From Catonella morbi ATCC 51271 (GTDB lineage: Bacteria > Bacillota > Clostridia > Lachnospirales > Lachnospiraceae), in assembly GCF_000160035.2 (NCBI RefSeq), contig NZ_KI535366.1, forward strand, positions 668,112-732,111: a stretch of 64,000 nt of DNA, given 5' to 3'. The stretch's first letter is position 1; the number at the start of each line of letters is the position of its first letter. The notes beneath the pieces are model-generated. The model ran no database searches. It worked only from the letters and a program-made list of their open reading frames with translations, and was not told where the DNA came from. Made by a program: the position numbers and the translations under genes. Shown here one piece after another: positions 26,037-35,348 of the stretch.

Positions 26037-26576
26037 TTACTTTGCAAAAGGCATTCCGAATGCTCTAAGGAGCTCTCTTGCCTCTTCATCTGTTTCAGCG
26101 GTAGTAACGAAAATTACGTCCATACCTCTTACCTTGTCTACTTTATCATACTCAATTTCAGGGAAAATGAGCTGCTCTTTAAGACCGAGTGCATAATCAC
26201 CTCTGCCGTCAAAAGCATTAGGATTAACACCTCTGAAGTCACGAACTCGTGGGAGTGCAAGATTGATGAGACGATCAACGAACTCATACATTCTGTCACC
26301 TCTGAGAGTTACTTTACATCCGATTGGCATACCCTCACGGAGTTTAAAGTTTGCGACAGACTTCTTAGCCTTTGTAAATACAGCTTTCTGTCCTGTAATT
26401 ATTCCAAGGTCATTAGCAGCTGTCTCAAGAATCTTTGCATTCTCTTTAGCCTCACCAACGCCCATATTAATAACTACTTTATCAAGCTTTGGAATCTGCA
26501 TTACATTCTTATAACCGAACTTTTTCTGTAAAGCAGGTGCAATTTCCTTATCGTAGGTTTCTCTTAACCTGTTCAC
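26037..26576 (-). CDS. rplE: 50S ribosomal protein L5
   Basis: The protein has 179 residues, binds 5S rRNA and contacts P-site t[23 protein letters not shown] and [26 protein letters not shown] are diagnostic. Confidence 0.98.
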   Translation of the reverse strand: MNRLRETYDKEIAPALQKKFGYKNVMQIPKLDKVVINMGVGEAKENAKILETAANDLGIITGQKAVFTKAKKSVANFKLREGMPIGCKVTLRGDRMYEFVDRLINLALPRVRDFRGVNPNAFDGRGDYALGLKEQLIFPEIEYDKVDKVRGMDVIFVTTAETDEEARELLRAFGMPFAK

Positions 26577-26597
26577 TATGAATACCTCCTCTCAGTA

Positions 26598-26903
26598 TTA
26601 GTCAATGATATCGCCTGTTGCCTTAGCTACGCGGACTTTCTTATCGCCCTGCATAGTAAATCCAACTCTTGTTACCTTGCCCTTTGCAACATACATAACA
26701 TTAGAGATATCTATAGCAGCTTCCTCATGAACGAGTCCGCCGTTAGGATTGCTCTGCGATGCTTTCTTATGCTTTGTTACCATGTTAACACCTTCAACGA
26801 TTACCTTACCTTCCTTTACGGAGATAACCTTTCCTTCGGTGCCTTTATATTTTCCTGTGATTACCTTAACGGTATCACCCTTTTTAATCTTACTGGTAGC
26901 CAC
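26598..26903 (-). CDS. rplX: 50S ribosomal protein L24
   Basis: The protein has 101 residues. The N-terminal KOW motif (IKKGDTVKVITGKYKGTEGKV) initiates 23S assembly. GGLVHEEAAIDISNVM is the conserved second block. Confidence 0.97.
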   Translation of the reverse strand: MATSKIKKGDTVKVITGKYKGTEGKVISVKEGKVIVEGVNMVTKHKKASQSNPNGGLVHEEAAIDISNVMYVAKGKVTRVGFTMQGDKKVRVAKATGDIID

Positions 26904-26915
26904 TCTTACACCTCC

Positions 26916-27284
26916 TTATAAAACTTCCGGAGCAAGTGAAACAATCTTCATGAACTGTTTCTCACGAAGCTCTCTTGCTACCGGTCCAAATATACGAGTT
27001 CCGGTTGGTGTCTTGTCTTCCTTTATTATTACTGCTGCATTCTCATCGAACTTTATATAAGAACCGTCTTTTCTACGGCAGCCCTTCTTAGTACGAACTA
27101 CAACAGCCTTTACAACGTCACCTTTTTTAACAACTCCGCCTGGTGTTGCATCTTTAACGCTGGCAACGATTATATCGCCTATAGCGGCATATCTTCTGGT
27201 TGAGCCACCCATAACACGAATGCAAAGAAGCTCTTTTGCACCGGTATTATCAGCAACTGCCAATCTGGTTTCCTGCTGTACCAT
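26916..27284 (-). CDS. rplN: 50S ribosomal protein L14
   Basis: The protein has 122 residues from the ATG at 27284 (AAAGGAG upstream; a start six codons earlier lacks one). [20 protein letters not shown] and [20 protein letters not shown] are canonical uL14 sequence at the subunit interface. Confidence 0.98.
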   Translation of the reverse strand: MVQQETRLAVADNTGAKELLCIRVMGGSTRRYAAIGDIIVASVKDATPGGVVKKGDVVKAVVVRTKKGCRRKDGSYIKFDENAAVIIKEDKTPTGTRIFGPVARELREKQFMKIVSLAPEVL

Positions 27285-27321
27285 TACTAGCACTCCTTTC
27301 AAATATTAAAAGATGGGATAA

Positions 27322-27579
27322 TTATTTTGCTCTCTCAACTATTTCAACAAGTCTCCATCTCTTTGTCTTTGACAGAGGTCTGGTCTCCATAACTTTAACT
27401 CTGTCACCTACATGGCACTCGTTGTTAGCGTCCTCAGCGTAAAGCTTACGAGTTCTCTTAACGATCTTACCATACAGTGGGTGCTTTACATTATCTATAA
27501 CTGCAACAACGATAGTCTTGTCCATCTTATCGCTAACTACCTTGCCGGTACGCACTTTTCTAAGATTTCTCTCTTCCAC
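27322..27579 (-). CDS. rpsQ: 30S ribosomal protein S17
   Basis: The protein has 85 residues with an OB fold: [20 protein letters not shown], then [19 protein letters not shown] and [20 protein letters not shown]. Confidence 0.98.
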   Translation of the reverse strand: MEERNLRKVRTGKVVSDKMDKTIVVAVIDNVKHPLYGKIVKRTRKLYAEDANNECHVGDRVKVMETRPLSKTKRWRLVEIVERAK

Positions 27580-27614
27580 GAGTATGTCTCCTTTCTTCGG
27601 ATTGATTACCTAAG

Positions 27615-27815
27615 TTAGTTAGCCTGTCTTGTTAAAACAGTCTGAATTCTTGCGATATTCTTTCTAACTTCTCTGATACGGCTTGTATTGTCAAGCTGGT
27701 TAGTTGCGTTCTGGAATCTTAAGTTGAAAAGTTCCTTCTTTGCAGCAACTAATTCTTCATTAAGCTCAACCTGTGTCTTACCATTAAGGTCCTGAACATA
27801 CTTTGTACTTTTCAT
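27615..27815 (-). CDS. rpmC: 50S ribosomal protein L29
   Basis: The protein has 66 residues, a two-helix hairpin near the exit tunnel: [20 protein letters not shown], then [18 protein letters not shown]. Its start overlaps the rplP stop. Confidence 0.97.
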   Translation of the reverse strand: MKSTKYVQDLNGKTQVELNEELVAAKKELFNLRFQNATNQLDNTSRIREVRKNIARIQTVLTRQAN

Positions 27816-28243
27816 TATTCAGCACCTCCTTCTAAATCTGCTTTGGATACTACTTTACACTTAAGCGGAAGCTTGTGCATAGCGAGACGAAGTGCCTCTC
27901 TTGCGATTTCTTCATCAACTCCACCAATTTCAAACATAACTCTGCCAGGCTTAACAACTGCTACCCAGTAGTCAAGGGAACCTTTACCGGAACCCATTCG
28001 GGTTTCAGCAGGCTGTATGGTAACCGGCTTATCCGGGAATATCTTAATCCATACCTTACCGCCACGCTTAATGTAACGGGTCATAGCAATTCTGGCTGCT
28101 TCTATCTGATTTGACTTAACCCAAGATGGCTCAGTCGCAACGATACCGAACTCTCCGTTTGTTATAGTATTGCCTCTGTGAGCAGCGCCCTTCATAGAGC
28201 CACGGAACTGCTTACGATGCTTTACTCTTTTAGGCATTAACAT
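27815..28243 (-). CDS. rplP: 50S ribosomal protein L16
   Basis: The protein has 142 residues and shapes the A-site tRNA binding region. It begins [19 protein letters not shown], and [20 protein letters not shown] is diagnostic. The ATG at 28243 overlaps the rpsC stop (TAATG), with AAGGGAG upstream. Confidence 0.98.
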   Translation of the reverse strand: MLMPKRVKHRKQFRGSMKGAAHRGNTITNGEFGIVATEPSWVKSNQIEAARIAMTRYIKRGGKVWIKIFPDKPVTIQPAETRMGSGKGSLDYWVAVVKPGRVMFEIGGVDEEIAREALRLAMHKLPLKCKVVSKADLEGGAE

Positions 28244-28905
28244 TATTTATCGCTCCCTTCCTTTTTGTTGTTTCCCTTTGTAGGAAGAACTTCTCCAAGG
28301 TAGATCCAGCACTTAACACCAACTTTACCATAAGTTGTGTCAGCCTCTGCAAAACCATATTCGATGTCAGCACGAAGTGTCTGAAGAGGAATAGTTCCCT
28401 CGCTGTAGAACTCTGTACGAGCCATATCAGCACCGCCAAGACGACCGGATACGCTTGTCTTTATACCCTTAGCACCATTCTTCATAGTTCTGCCCATTGC
28501 AGACTTCATAGCACGTCTGAAGGAAATACGGGCTTCAAGATCCTTAGCTATCTTCTCTGCAACTAACTGTGCATTTAAGTCAGCCTTCTTAATCTCTTTA
28601 ACCTTAAGGTCTACCTTCTGCTTGCTTAACTTCTGAACTTCTACCTTTAATCTGTCAACATCAGCACCGCCCTTACCGATTACGATACCAGGCTGTGATG
28701 TACTTACAATAACGATAACTCTGTCAGATGTTCTCTCTATATCAATATTGCCTACTCCTGCATCATAGAGTTTCTTTTTAAGAAATTCTCTAATCTTATA
28801 GTCTTCTACAAGGAAGTCTGCGAAATCTTTACCGGCATACCATTTCGATGACCAGTCTTTGATTACACCAACTCTTATACCATGAGGATTAACTTTCTGT
28901 CCCAT
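28243..28905 (-). CDS. rpsC: 30S ribosomal protein S3
   Basis: The protein has 220 residues. The N-terminal domain ([18 protein letters not shown]), KH domain ([17 protein letters not shown]) and C-terminal domain ([20 protein letters not shown]) are all present. It forms part of the mRNA entry tunnel. Confidence 0.98.
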   Translation of the reverse strand: MGQKVNPHGIRVGVIKDWSSKWYAGKDFADFLVEDYKIREFLKKKLYDAGVGNIDIERTSDRVIVIVSTSQPGIVIGKGGADVDRLKVEVQKLSKQKVDLKVKEIKKADLNAQLVAEKIAKDLEARISFRRAMKSAMGRTMKNGAKGIKTSVSGRLGGADMARTEFYSEGTIPLQTLRADIEYGFAEADTTYGKVGVKCWIYLGEVLPTKGNNKKEGSDK

Positions 28906-28928
28906 TTGGCCTTAACTCTCCTTTCGTA

Positions 28929-29315
28929 TTACTTCTCGTTAAGAATTACAGTTATATGACTCATTCTCTTGAAGATGCGGTATGCGCTTCCTCTTGCCCT
29001 TGGCTGTACTCTCTTCATGATTGGGCCATCTCCTGCGAAACACTCCTCAACGAAAAGGTTGTCGCGGTTAAGACCTTTAACCTCTGCATTTGCTATAGCA
29101 GATTTAAGTAACTTTTCTATTACTGTTGAAGCATATCTTGGATTGTATGCTAATATACCGAGTGCTGTATTTACATCCTTGCCTCTGATCGCATCAAGAA
29201 CGAAACAAGCTTTCTGAGTTGAAACTCTTGCATAAGATAACTTTGCGTGTGGTCTCATTTCTCTGTTGTTCTCATTTCTCTCTCTTTTGATCTGGGATCT
29301 ATGTCCTTTTGCCAT
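28929..29315 (-). CDS. rplV: 50S ribosomal protein L22
   Basis: The protein has 128 residues and extends into the exit tunnel. Core ALGILAYNPRYASTVIEKLL and the beta-hairpin GPIMKRVQPRARGSAYRIFK with RMSHITVIL are typical. The N-terminus is about 15 residues longer and more basic than in many bacteria. Confidence 0.97.
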   Translation of the reverse strand: MAKGHRSQIKRERNENNREMRPHAKLSYARVSTQKACFVLDAIRGKDVNTALGILAYNPRYASTVIEKLLKSAIANAEVKGLNRDNLFVEECFAGDGPIMKRVQPRARGSAYRIFKRMSHITVILNEK

Positions 29316-29351
29316 GGATGTACCTCCTTTCAGTTTTGTGGAAATATTCTA

Positions 29352-29624
29352 TTACATTCTCTTTTCGTCTTTACCATGTCCTCTGTAAGACCTTGTTGGT
29401 ACAAATTCTCCAAGCTTGTGTCCTACCATATCTTCTGTAACATATACAGGCACATGCTTTCTTCCGTCGTGAACAGCTATTGTATGTCCAACGAATGAAG
29501 GGAAAATTGTTGAACGACGTGACCAAGTCTTAACTACGCTCTTATCACCGGCAGCGTTAAGAGCATCTATTTTCTTTAATAAATGTCCATCAGCAAATGG
29601 TCCCTTTTTAAGTGATCTTGCCAT
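29352..29624 (-). CDS. rpsS: 30S ribosomal protein S19
   Basis: The protein has 90 residues: [20 protein letters not shown], then [20 protein letters not shown] and [16 protein letters not shown]. It sits in the 30S head with S13. Confidence 0.98.
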   Translation of the reverse strand: MARSLKKGPFADGHLLKKIDALNAAGDKSVVKTWSRRSTIFPSFVGHTIAVHDGRKHVPVYVTEDMVGHKLGEFVPTRSYRGHGKDEKRM

Positions 29625-29646
29625 GATTAAACCTCCTTATAATCTA

Positions 29647-30489
29647 TTATTTAAGTCCCTTACCATCGCGTCTTCTTACGATTAACTTATTGGACCTCTT
29701 ATTGCTCTTTCTTGTCTTAAGACCAAGAGCAGGTTTACCCCAAGGTGTAACAGGGCCCGGACGACCAATTCCTGTTTTACCTTCACCACCACCGTGTGGA
29801 TGGTCATTAGGGTTCATGACAGAACCACGAACTGTAGGTCTGAAACCTTTATTACGTGTACGTCCTGCTTTACCAACATTTACAAGTTCATGTTCAATAT
29901 TTCCAACCTGACCGATAGTTGCACGGCACTCTACAGGTACCATTCTCATTTCACCGGATGGCATTCTGAGTGTAGCATACTTGCCTTCCTTAGCCATAAG
30001 CTGAGCCGCATTACCTGCTGCACGAACTAACTGTCCACCCTTACCGGGATATAACTCTATATTGTGAATATTTGAACCTACCGGAATAGCTGAAAGAGGA
30101 AGACAGTTACCAACCTTTACTTCAGCACCTGAGCCGTTCATAAGTGTTGTTCCCACAGTTAAGCCTACAGGAGCAAGGATATAAGCCTTCTCACCGTCTG
30201 CATAATGTAAAAGTGCTATGTTGGCTGTACGGTTTGGATCGTACTCAATAGCAACAACCTTTGCAGGAATTCCGTCTTTTCTTCTCTTGAAATCAATAAT
30301 TCTATAAAGTCTGCGAGAACCGCCACCTCTATGTCTTACTGTTATCTTACCCTGATTGTTACGGCCTGAATTCTTCTTAAGTGATACACACAAAGACTTT
30401 TCCGGAGTTGACTTTGTAATCTCTGCGTAGTCTAAACCGGTCATATTACGTCTGGAAGGTGTATATGGGCCGAATTTCTTAATTCCCAT
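29647..30489 (-). CDS. rplB: 50S ribosomal protein L2
   Basis: The protein has 280 residues from the ATG at 30489 (AAAGGAG upstream). L2 is needed for subunit association and peptidyl-transferase integrity. [22 protein letters not shown] and the C-terminal [20 protein letters not shown] with the conserved histidine are present. Confidence 0.98.
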   Translation of the reverse strand: MGIKKFGPYTPSRRNMTGLDYAEITKSTPEKSLCVSLKKNSGRNNQGKITVRHRGGGSRRLYRIIDFKRRKDGIPAKVVAIEYDPNRTANIALLHYADGEKAYILAPVGLTVGTTLMNGSGAEVKVGNCLPLSAIPVGSNIHNIELYPGKGGQLVRAAGNAAQLMAKEGKYATLRMPSGEMRMVPVECRATIGQVGNIEHELVNVGKAGRTRNKGFRPTVRGSVMNPNDHPHGGGEGKTGIGRPGPVTPWGKPALGLKTRKSNKRSNKLIVRRRDGKGLK

Positions 30490-30564
30490 TATAAAACTCC
30501 TTTCAATTCTCAAGGCTTTAGCCTTAAGTCGCTGTTATCGGCTGCGCGCCATACTGTTTGTTAA

Positions 30565-30864
30565 TTATAATCCCTGGAAGATTTCGATATCCTTGCTATC
30601 CTCTGAAAGCTTTACATAAGCCTTCTTTGTTTTAGCTGTTCTTCCGTAAGTTACTCCGCGTCTCTTAACTTTTCCGTCTGCAGTTACTGTGTTTACCTTA
30701 ACAACCTTTGTTCCGGCGAACATTTTTTCTACAGCTTCTTTAATCTGAGTCTTGGTAGCCTCAGGATTTACAGAGAATACATACTTCTTCTCTGCCATAC
30801 CGTTCATACTCTTCTCAGTGATGATAGGCTTCAAAATAACGTCATAATATTTAATATCTGCCAT
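30565..30864 (-). CDS. rplW: 50S ribosomal protein L23
   Basis: The protein has 99 residues, the docking site for trigger factor and SRP at the tunnel exit. VILKPIITEKSMNGMAEKKY and VNTVTADGKVKRRGVTYG are conserved. Confidence 0.98.
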   Translation of the reverse strand: MADIKYYDVILKPIITEKSMNGMAEKKYVFSVNPEATKTQIKEAVEKMFAGTKVVKVNTVTADGKVKRRGVTYGRTAKTKKAYVKLSEDSKDIEIFQGL

Positions 30865-31484
30865 TATGCGTATACCTCCTCAATCTTTGAAACAGCATCC
30901 TTAGTCATAACAAGGCTGTCATGATTTAAGATATCGTATACATTGATGCTATTGGTCAAAGTTGTTTCAACTGACTCAAGGTTTCTTGCTGAAAGAATTA
31001 CATTCTCTTCCTTCTCTCCAAGAACGATAAGAGCCTTATTAGCCTTAATGTCCTCTAAAACCTTCTTAGCAGCCTTTGTCTTAATCTCACCAAGCTTGAA
31101 CTCATCAAGCACGATAAGCTTGTTCTCGTTTAACTTTGTTGTGAGTGCAGAGCAGATAGCTGCCTGCTTCTCTTTTCTGTTCATCTTAAATGAATAATCT
31201 CTTGGCTGTGGTGCGAAAACAACACCGCCGCCTCTCCACTGTGGGCTTCTGATAGAACCCTGTCTGGCATGACCGGTTCCTTTCTGTCTCCAAGGCTTTC
31301 TTCCGCCTCCGCGAACTGCCGCACGTGTCTTTGCACTCTGTGTACCCTGACGGTTGTTAGCAAGCTGTAAAACAACTGCTCTATGCATCAGATGCTCTTT
31401 AACTTCTACTGCAAAGATTGCATCATTAAGTTCTAATGAGCCAACTTCTTTGCCTTCCATATTTAATACTGATATGTTTGCCAT
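30864..31484 (-). CDS. rplD: 50S ribosomal protein L4
   Basis: The protein has 206 residues with a long loop reaching the exit tunnel (TRAAVRGGGRKPWRQKGTGH). In E. coli L4 represses the S10 operon; here the S10 leader structure could serve an analogous role, but this is unproven. Its stop overlaps the rplW start. Confidence 0.98.
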   Translation of the reverse strand: MANISVLNMEGKEVGSLELNDAIFAVEVKEHLMHRAVVLQLANNRQGTQSAKTRAAVRGGGRKPWRQKGTGHARQGSIRSPQWRGGGVVFAPQPRDYSFKMNRKEKQAAICSALTTKLNENKLIVLDEFKLGEIKTKAAKKVLEDIKANKALIVLGEKEENVILSARNLESVETTLTNSINVYDILNHDSLVMTKDAVSKIEEVYA

Positions 31485-31513
31485 TTATCTTTCCTCCTTC
31501 CCGTCAGGTTCTG

Positions 31514-32149
31514 TTATTTATTTGTCCTTGTTGTGCTCTTGAGCATTACAAGTGCCTTCTTAGCACCGGGAACCGCTCCCTTAACAAGGATTAAATTCTT
31601 CTCTGCATCAACTCTTACAACTTCAAGATTCTGGACTGTAACCTTTACATGTCCCATATGTCCGGCCATCTTCTTGCCCTTGAACACCTTACTGGGATCT
31701 GAGCAGGCACCGTTTGAACCGGCATGTCTGTGATACTTGGAACCGTGTGCCATAGGTCCTCTGTGAAGACCGTGTCTGTGAATAGCACCCTGGAAACCTT
31801 TACCCTTAGATGTAGCAGTTGCATCAACCTTATCTCCGGCTGCAAATACATCTGACTTAATCTCATCTCCGGCTTTGTAGTTTTCAGCATCTTCAAGCTT
31901 AAACTCTCTTAAGAATCTCTTTACAGGAACACCTGCCTTAGCAAAATGTCCTTTCTTTGGCTTATTAACAAGGTTCTCGCGGATATCGCCAAAACCTACC
32001 TGAACTGCGCTATAGCCATCGTTCTCTACTGTCTTAACCTGAGTTACAACAGCAGGATCAGCCTTTAATACAGTTACAGGAATTAATGAACCGTCTTCAG
32101 CAAAAATCTGTGTCATACCGATTTTTGTAGCAAGTATTGCTTTCTTCAT
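31514..32149 (-). CDS. rplC: 50S ribosomal protein L3
   Basis: The protein has 211 residues. [20 protein letters not shown], then [20 protein letters not shown] and [23 protein letters not shown] are canonical uL3. It is preceded by a 117-base gap with a GACCGG/CCGGTC hairpin (about 32175-32194). Confidence 0.98.
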   Translation of the reverse strand: MKKAILATKIGMTQIFAEDGSLIPVTVLKADPAVVTQVKTVENDGYSAVQVGFGDIRENLVNKPKKGHFAKAGVPVKRFLREFKLEDAENYKAGDEIKSDVFAAGDKVDATATSKGKGFQGAIHRHGLHRGPMAHGSKYHRHAGSNGACSDPSKVFKGKKMAGHMGHVKVTVQNLEVVRVDAEKNLILVKGAVPGAKKALVMLKSTTRTNK

Positions 32150-32266
32150 TTCTTTACCTCCTGTTAATCTACAGCGGACCGGAACCAGCCGGTCATCCTA
32201 GATGGCTTAAATAGGAGTTTTCTCTCTATCCATAACCCTAAGGATCTTGCTAAATTAGTTTAATTC

Positions 32267-32584
32267 CTACTTATTTTTCATGTTGATCTTGATTTCAACA
32301 CCTGCAGGAACATCAAGTCTTGATAATGCGTCAACCAATTTCTGGTTAGGTTCGAAAACATCAATGAGCCTTTTGTGGGTTCTCTGCTCAAACTGCTCTC
32401 TGGAGTCCTTATACTTGTGCACCGCACGAAGTATTGTAACTATCTCTTTCTTTGTTGGAAGAGGTACAGGACCACTAACCTTTGCTCCAGCCTTCTTTAC
32501 AGTATCAACGATCTTTGATGCCGAACTGTCGATAAGCTGATGATCATACGCTTTTAATGTAATTCTCATTACTTGACTTGCCAT
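32267..32584 (-). CDS. rpsJ: 30S ribosomal protein S10
   Basis: The protein has 105 residues, first gene of the S10 operon; S10 also pairs with NusB in antitermination. [20 protein letters not shown] and the [20 protein letters not shown] block are typical. The start MASQV is chosen over the internal Met because GGAGG lies 11 bases upstream. Confidence 0.98.
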   Translation of the reverse strand: MASQVMRITLKAYDHQLIDSSASKIVDTVKKAGAKVSGPVPLPTKKEIVTILRAVHKYKDSREQFEQRTHKRLIDVFEPNQKLVDALSRLDVPAGVEIKINMKNK

Positions 32585-32866
32585 AAAAAAAGTCGCCTCC
32601 TTTTCGCACTTTCGTGAATTCTCACGTATTTAGTACGACAAGCGGTGACTGTACACACACCCGGGTGTTTCGTAATAATAAACGCAAATATTTTTACTCA
32701 CACCACGCCCTACTTTGTAGAACATATTAGTTGTTTTCTGTACAGTGACTTGTCGCCAGGTTTACAGACCTTTCGGTCTCTTGACATTCGCTCCACGAAA
32801 AACCCAAAAACCTGAATTCACAGTTTTCTCGGCAACCTCCGCTTCTTAGCTATCATGCCACAACGT
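32585..32866 (-). promoter_or_regulatory. S10 operon leader RNA
   Basis: About 280 transcribed bases precede rpsJ with no ORF of note. CGACAAGTCACTGTACA (minus 32755-32739) can pair with the region complementary to 32636-32655 (TGTACAGTCACCGCTTGTCG on the minus strand), giving a long-range helix of 7 and 8 bp with a small bulge. A local hairpin GAGACC-GAAA-GGTC lies near 32772-32790. No T-run follows, so control would act on translation or through antitermination. Confidence 0.5.
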
Positions 32867-32870
32867 TGTT

Positions 32871-32899
32871 ATTATACGCTATTTATTATCTTTTTTCAA
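32871..32899 (-). promoter_or_regulatory. S10 operon promoter
   Basis: Minus strand TTGAAA (32899-32894), 17 bases, TATAAT (32876-32871). It is the strongest candidate for driving rpsJ through infA. Confidence 0.85.
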
Positions 32900-32923
32900 G
32901 CATTATTTATATAAAAAATCATT

Positions 32924-33760
32924 TTAGTTATTCTGCACAAGACCGGCCATAATTTTCTCAAATATCTTATCATATATTATAGAACTGTAATGTATGCCGT
33001 CTGTAGTTTCACTTTTATACTCATCCGTTTCAGTCAATAGCCCATAAGCATCTACATAATTTATTTTGCTTAATGTAAGTATTTTTTTCATAGCATTATT
33101 AAATTTAACTATATCAACGCTATTTATCTTATATCTTGCTTTATTTACATAAGGAAGTACAGAAACATAATAAACCTCGGCCTTACTCAGCTCTTTAAGT
33201 TTTATCAGCTTATCACATAATGATTTTGCGTAAGACTCTTCCAAACTGTTCACTCCAAGAAAAACCACTATATCGGTTATTTCTTTTCCGCTAATTTCGT
33301 CTAACAGTGATATATCTTTTGCTTTACTCAATGAATTCTTTGCATAATTCGAATTTAATTTTCCAAAGCTTACTTTCAGATTTTCATCTATAAACTCAGT
33401 AGTTACACCACTTTCTGCCAGCCAGTAAATAGTGTTTTTGTATTTACTCTTATAATACTCATCATTTTGGCTCATAAGATAGACATTACTGTCTCCGATA
33501 AAAAGAATTTTTCTTACGACAGACTTTTCATCCCTTGTAACCTCAGTTTGTTCACCTTCACCCTTTAATATACTGCTGCCTGTTTTTTTAGAAATCTCGG
33601 TTTTAGACGGTTCCGACTTTATGGACTCTACGTAAAACTCCGGCCTTTTCCTAAATAATCCTTTTTCATATATATTTTCATATAAGAATATCCCGAATAC
33701 ATTCAGTATTGTAAATATTAAAATGAGCTTAAAAAGTTTGTATCTTTTATTATCATCCAT
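32924..33760 (-). CDS. SGNH/GDSL hydrolase family membrane-anchored protein (paralog 1)
   Basis: The protein has 278 residues from the ATG at 33760 (AAGGAGG 9 bases upstream). A single N-terminal membrane segment (about residues 8-29) places the hydrolase outside the cell. SGNH blocks: FIGDSNVYLMSQ (Ser), FLGVNSLEE (Gly/Asn) and DGIHYSS (Asp-x-x-His). It is about 35-40% similar by eye to the next gene, indicating a tandem duplication. It is likely an acyl esterase or acetyltransferase-like enzyme on a cell-surface glycan; the substrate is unknown. Confidence 0.82.
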   Translation of the reverse strand: MDDNKRYKLFKLILIFTILNVFGIFLYENIYEKGLFRKRPEFYVESIKSEPSKTEISKKTGSSILKGEGEQTEVTRDEKSVVRKILFIGDSNVYLMSQNDEYYKSKYKNTIYWLAESGVTTEFIDENLKVSFGKLNSNYAKNSLSKAKDISLLDEISGKEITDIVVFLGVNSLEESYAKSLCDKLIKLKELSKAEVYYVSVLPYVNKARYKINSVDIVKFNNAMKKILTLSKINYVDAYGLLTETDEYKSETTDGIHYSSIIYDKIFEKIMAGLVQNN

Positions 33761-33794
33761 AGATACGTACCTCCTTAAGCTCATTTACAGAATT

Positions 33795-34574
33795 TTATTT
33801 TTTAGCTTTCTTGTCCTGTTTTGCTTTAGCTTTTTTCTCTGTCTTTTCTTCCTCGGGAAGTTTCTCCGCTTCCTTTTCTTCTTCTATAACAGATAAAATT
33901 TCTTCGAACACAACATTGTAAACATCTTTAGAATAATGAATCCCATCCCAGGTATAATTCTGATAGTTCTTTACCGACTTTGCAATACTATAGGCATCTA
34001 TATATATTATATCGGTATCTTCAAAACCTTCCTTAGTCAGCCTGTTATGATATGTCAGCACCGCAGTTCTGTTTTTATATTTTCCCTTGTCCACATAAGG
34101 GAGGATATTTACATAATATACTCTGCAGCCGCTTTTCTTTGCAAGTTTTTTAAGAGTGCTCACAATTAATTTAGCCGCTTCTTCACCGGGCCAGTTCGCA
34201 CCCAACATAACAACAATGTCTTCAATCTTCTTTTTCTTAATTTCCTTTAATAAGTCAAATTTTTTAGAATCAGTAAGGGTATTAACCACAGCCCTCGGCA
34301 TCACCTGACCCAGATTAACCTTGAAGTCCGGACATAAAAGGTTGATACTAACACCGCCTTCAGTAAGCCAATATACTTTATCCGCCTCATCCACACCGGT
34401 ACCGCGTTTTTTGCCAAGTGACATCCCGTACGGAATGCTGTCACCAATAATCAATGTAGTTTTAGGTTCCGATTTTATTTCCGCCTTTACGCAAAAAATC
34501 TGTCCACCTAAGATTAAAGCTATCAATATTCCAAACAAGAAGAAAATAAGCTTTTTATCAGAGTCCCCTCTCAT
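33795..34574 (-). CDS. SGNH/GDSL hydrolase family membrane-anchored protein (paralog 2)
   Basis: The protein has 259 residues from the ATG at 34574 (GGAGG 5 bases upstream). One N-terminal membrane segment (about 7-26) precedes the SGNH core: IIGDSIPYGMSLG, VMLGANWPGEE and WDGIHYSKDVY. A 35-residue Lys/Glu-rich tail (EEEKEAEKLPEEEKTEKKAK) ends it. It lies 15 bases after the lepB stop and 34 bases before its paralog, so the three form an operon. The function is probably cell-envelope esterase; not proven. Confidence 0.82.
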   Translation of the reverse strand: MRGDSDKKLIFFLFGILIALILGGQIFCVKAEIKSEPKTTLIIGDSIPYGMSLGKKRGTGVDEADKVYWLTEGGVSINLLCPDFKVNLGQVMPRAVVNTLTDSKKFDLLKEIKKKKIEDIVVMLGANWPGEEAAKLIVSTLKKLAKKSGCRVYYVNILPYVDKGKYKNRTAVLTYHNRLTKEGFEDTDIIYIDAYSIAKSVKNYQNYTWDGIHYSKDVYNVVFEEILSVIEEEKEAEKLPEEEKTEKKAKAKQDKKAKK

Positions 34575-34588
34575 AGCATCCTCCATAG

Positions 34589-35179
34589 TTAGTTATTTTC
34601 TGAATATTCTGCTGAATGCAAAACAGTTATATTAGGATAATACTTAAGCCAGGCCTTGCCTACAATTTTTTCTTTCTTTACATATGTATTATCCCAAAAT
34701 CTTGCATCTTTACTTTCGTCCCTATTATCACCAAGCATAAAGTAGCAGCCTTCAGGCACGTTATAAGGACCATAGTTACCGTTTGGCGGATCATTGATAT
34801 ATGGCTCATCTAAAGGTTTTTCACTATCATTAATATACACAAGTCCGTTTTTTATCTCTACCTTCTCCCCCGGAAGTCCTATTATTCGTTTTAGATAATT
34901 ATCCTTTTCATCATCCGGGAAAGCAAACATAACTATATCTCCCCTTTTGGGTTCTTCAAATAAATAGGCAAGCCTGTTTACTATGAGCCTGTCATTCGGC
35001 TGAACTACCGGAATCATAGATCCTGTAGGCACTTCAGCATTCGCATACACAAATTTATTCATTAAAAATGCTAAGACAAAAGCCAGTATTATAAGGAAAA
35101 CATAATCTCTTACTTCCTTAATAACAGACTTTTTATCCCATTTCTTTTTTTCTTTATTATTTTCTGTCTTATTTTCCAT
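34589..35179 (-). CDS. lepB: Signal peptidase I
   Basis: The protein has 196 residues from the ATG at 35179, which overlaps the duplicated methyltransferase tail (TAATG). It cleaves Sec signal peptides at the outer membrane face. One N-terminal transmembrane helix (about 23-45), the catalytic Ser in PTGSMIP (about residue 55) and catalytic Lys in YLKRIIGLPGE are present, and the C-terminal GDNRDESKDAR box is complete. A broken second copy lies immediately upstream. Confidence 0.95.
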   Translation of the reverse strand: MENKTENNKEKKKWDKKSVIKEVRDYVFLIILAFVLAFLMNKFVYANAEVPTGSMIPVVQPNDRLIVNRLAYLFEEPKRGDIVMFAFPDDEKDNYLKRIIGLPGEKVEIKNGLVYINDSEKPLDEPYINDPPNGNYGPYNVPEGCYFMLGDNRDESKDARFWDNTYVKKEKIVGKAWLKYYPNITVLHSAEYSENN

Positions 35180-35206
35180 TATTTTCCAATCCACCTTCCT
35201 GATGCC
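35177..35206. repeat. 30-bp direct repeat, copy 1 (methyltransferase tail)
   Basis: This is identical over 30 bases to 35346-35375. It encodes, on the minus strand, the end of the methyltransferase (GASGRWIGK-stop) overlapping an ATG. It marks the junction of an old tandem duplication. Confidence 0.9.
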
Positions 35207-35267
35207 GCAAGTCTCTATTATAGTTATCGGTTATTATTTTATTTTCCTAATACTCTGCAGAACATAA

Positions 35268-35348
35268 TTATGTATATGAGTCCGGCTCTTATCTCAAGCT
35301 TCTCACCCGGCAAACCTATAATACGCTTCAGATAATTCTTTTTTTCAT
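35268..35348 (-). pseudogene. Remnant of a second signal peptidase I gene
   Basis: On the minus strand the frame starting near 35345 reads KKNYLKRIIGLPGEKLEIRA followed by GLIYI. It matches the catalytic-lysine region of the intact lepB (NYLKRIIGLPGEKVEIKNGLVYI) at the protein level, with many synonymous differences. The ATG at 35348 is out of frame with it (stop after six codons), and the catalytic serine region and C-terminus are gone. It lies between the two 30-bp repeats. Confidence 0.85.

Noticed and set aside
29690-29911. Open frames on the plus strand across the ribosomal operon (for example over rplB).
   Set aside because: They are shadows of highly biased ribosomal genes, lack ribosome binding sites and have no recognisable protein features.
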